Shown here piece after piece: positions 63,832-64,000 of a stretch of DNA of 64,000 nucleotides (position 1 is the first letter of the stretch; each line of letters starts with the position of its first letter). The stretch covers positions 82,834 through 146,833 of the forward strand of contig CACJWK010000002.1 of assembly GCA_902597095.1 (NCBI GenBank). The letters are read 5' to 3'. The translations under genes were made by a program, and so were the position numbers. The DNA is from an uncultured Pseudohongiella sp. (GTDB lineage Bacteria > Pseudomonadota > Gammaproteobacteria > Pseudomonadales > Pseudohongiellaceae). The notes under the pieces were generated by a model. That model made no database searches. It had not been told where the DNA came from and saw only the letters and a program-made list of their open reading frames with translations.

Positions 63832-64000
63832 TCAGGAAATCAGCAGCAAGAGTGTCTGATCCCCATGAACAACCGTAAGGGCTTTGAGGCGCGGTTCCGC
63901 TTCTGTTGCAGCCCTGAATTGATTGAGATCTGAAATTGATTGACGATTGACTGCCGTATCTGCGTCGCCCTCCGCAGCCCCGCTGTCCATGCCGCAGAGC
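63832..64000 (-). CDS. DegP/DegQ-type serine protease, C-terminal fragment
   Basis: The minus strand from the right edge reads VNRQSISDLNQFRAATEAEP and RLKALTVVHGDQTLLLLIS, then TGA at 63832. This is the last part of the second PDZ domain of Do-family periplasmic proteases (compare DegQ VNRDRVNSIAEMRK and IYLLMR). The catalytic domain lies right of the window. DegP and DegQ cannot be told apart from this piece. Confidence 0.75.
   Translation of the reverse strand, partial: LCGMDSGAAEGDADTAVNRQSISDLNQFRAATEAEPRLKALTVVHGDQTLLLLIS

Noticed and set aside
1..64000. tRNA, rRNA, CRISPR arrays, insertion sequences, phage or integron parts
   Set aside because: No cloverleaf-like sequence, repeat-spacer array, transposase or integrase was recognised by reading; a tRNA covariance search was not possible.

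Overview
The window looks like a gammaproteobacterial chromosome, probably related to the Pseudomonadales/Cellvibrionales side of the class. The first 28 kb carries a housekeeping block whose order (rnf-nth, argG, pyrC, rnt, grxD, argF) recalls Pseudomonas. The class Ia ribonucleotide reductase is also Pseudomonas-like: NrdA has two ATP-cones and NrdB has a Pro/Ala-rich N-terminal extension. Nothing points to a plasmid, phage or integron. I found no rRNA, tRNA or CRISPR.

Layout. 1-3.9 kb: end of an rnf operon (rnfC cut by the left edge, rnfD, rnfE) and nth; rnfG is missing between rnfD and rnfE. 3.9-11 kb: argG, pyrC-rnt, grxD, a lone hydantoinase-B gene and argF. 11-16 kb: nrdA-nrdB and a small coiled-coil gene. 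16-28 kb: a MocA-type nucleotidyltransferase, a cyclophilin, a DinG-type helicase, a DUF349 protein, a PlsC-type acyltransferase, a decayed phosphatase-superfamily gene, sbcB and pyrB. 28-38 kb: amidase, a secreted-protein gene broken by one stop codon, a glutathione transferase, XdhC, a MATE remnant, ogt, an Ada-AlkA fusion, ilvD and a duplicated DUF6644-type membrane protein. 38-48 kb: a GNAT pseudogene, a dihaem cytochrome c overlapping a PQQ dehydrogenase, an SDR, an AhpD-like protein, two hotdog proteins, an M24 peptidase and an amidohydrolase. 47.6-52.7 kb: a fused CofG-CofH (FbiC) F420 gene, an NAD(P)-binding protein, a flippase-like membrane protein and a CDP-alcohol phosphatidyltransferase. 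52.7-61.6 kb: a peptidase remnant, small secreted and membrane proteins, SURF1, a cytochrome c/copper type II monooxygenase-like fusion, a secreted companion, two CopC-like proteins and a thioesterase. 61.6-64 kb: an NfsA-like nitroreductase, a class C beta-lactamase-like serine hydrolase and the 3' end of a DegP/DegQ protease.

Themes. The left half is core nucleotide, arginine and DNA metabolism. The right half is accessory and rich in periplasmic redox proteins (PQQ dehydrogenase, cytochromes c, a copper monooxygenase-like protein, CopC folds, SURF1) and in candidates for rare-cofactor use (F420, possibly lanthanide-PQQ). Five decayed genes occur between 24 and 53 kb, and the rnf operon itself looks reduced, so this lineage appears to be losing genes. 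The best leads are the F420 gene in a gammaproteobacterium, the altered Rnf complex, and the copper/haem gene cluster at 55-62 kb.
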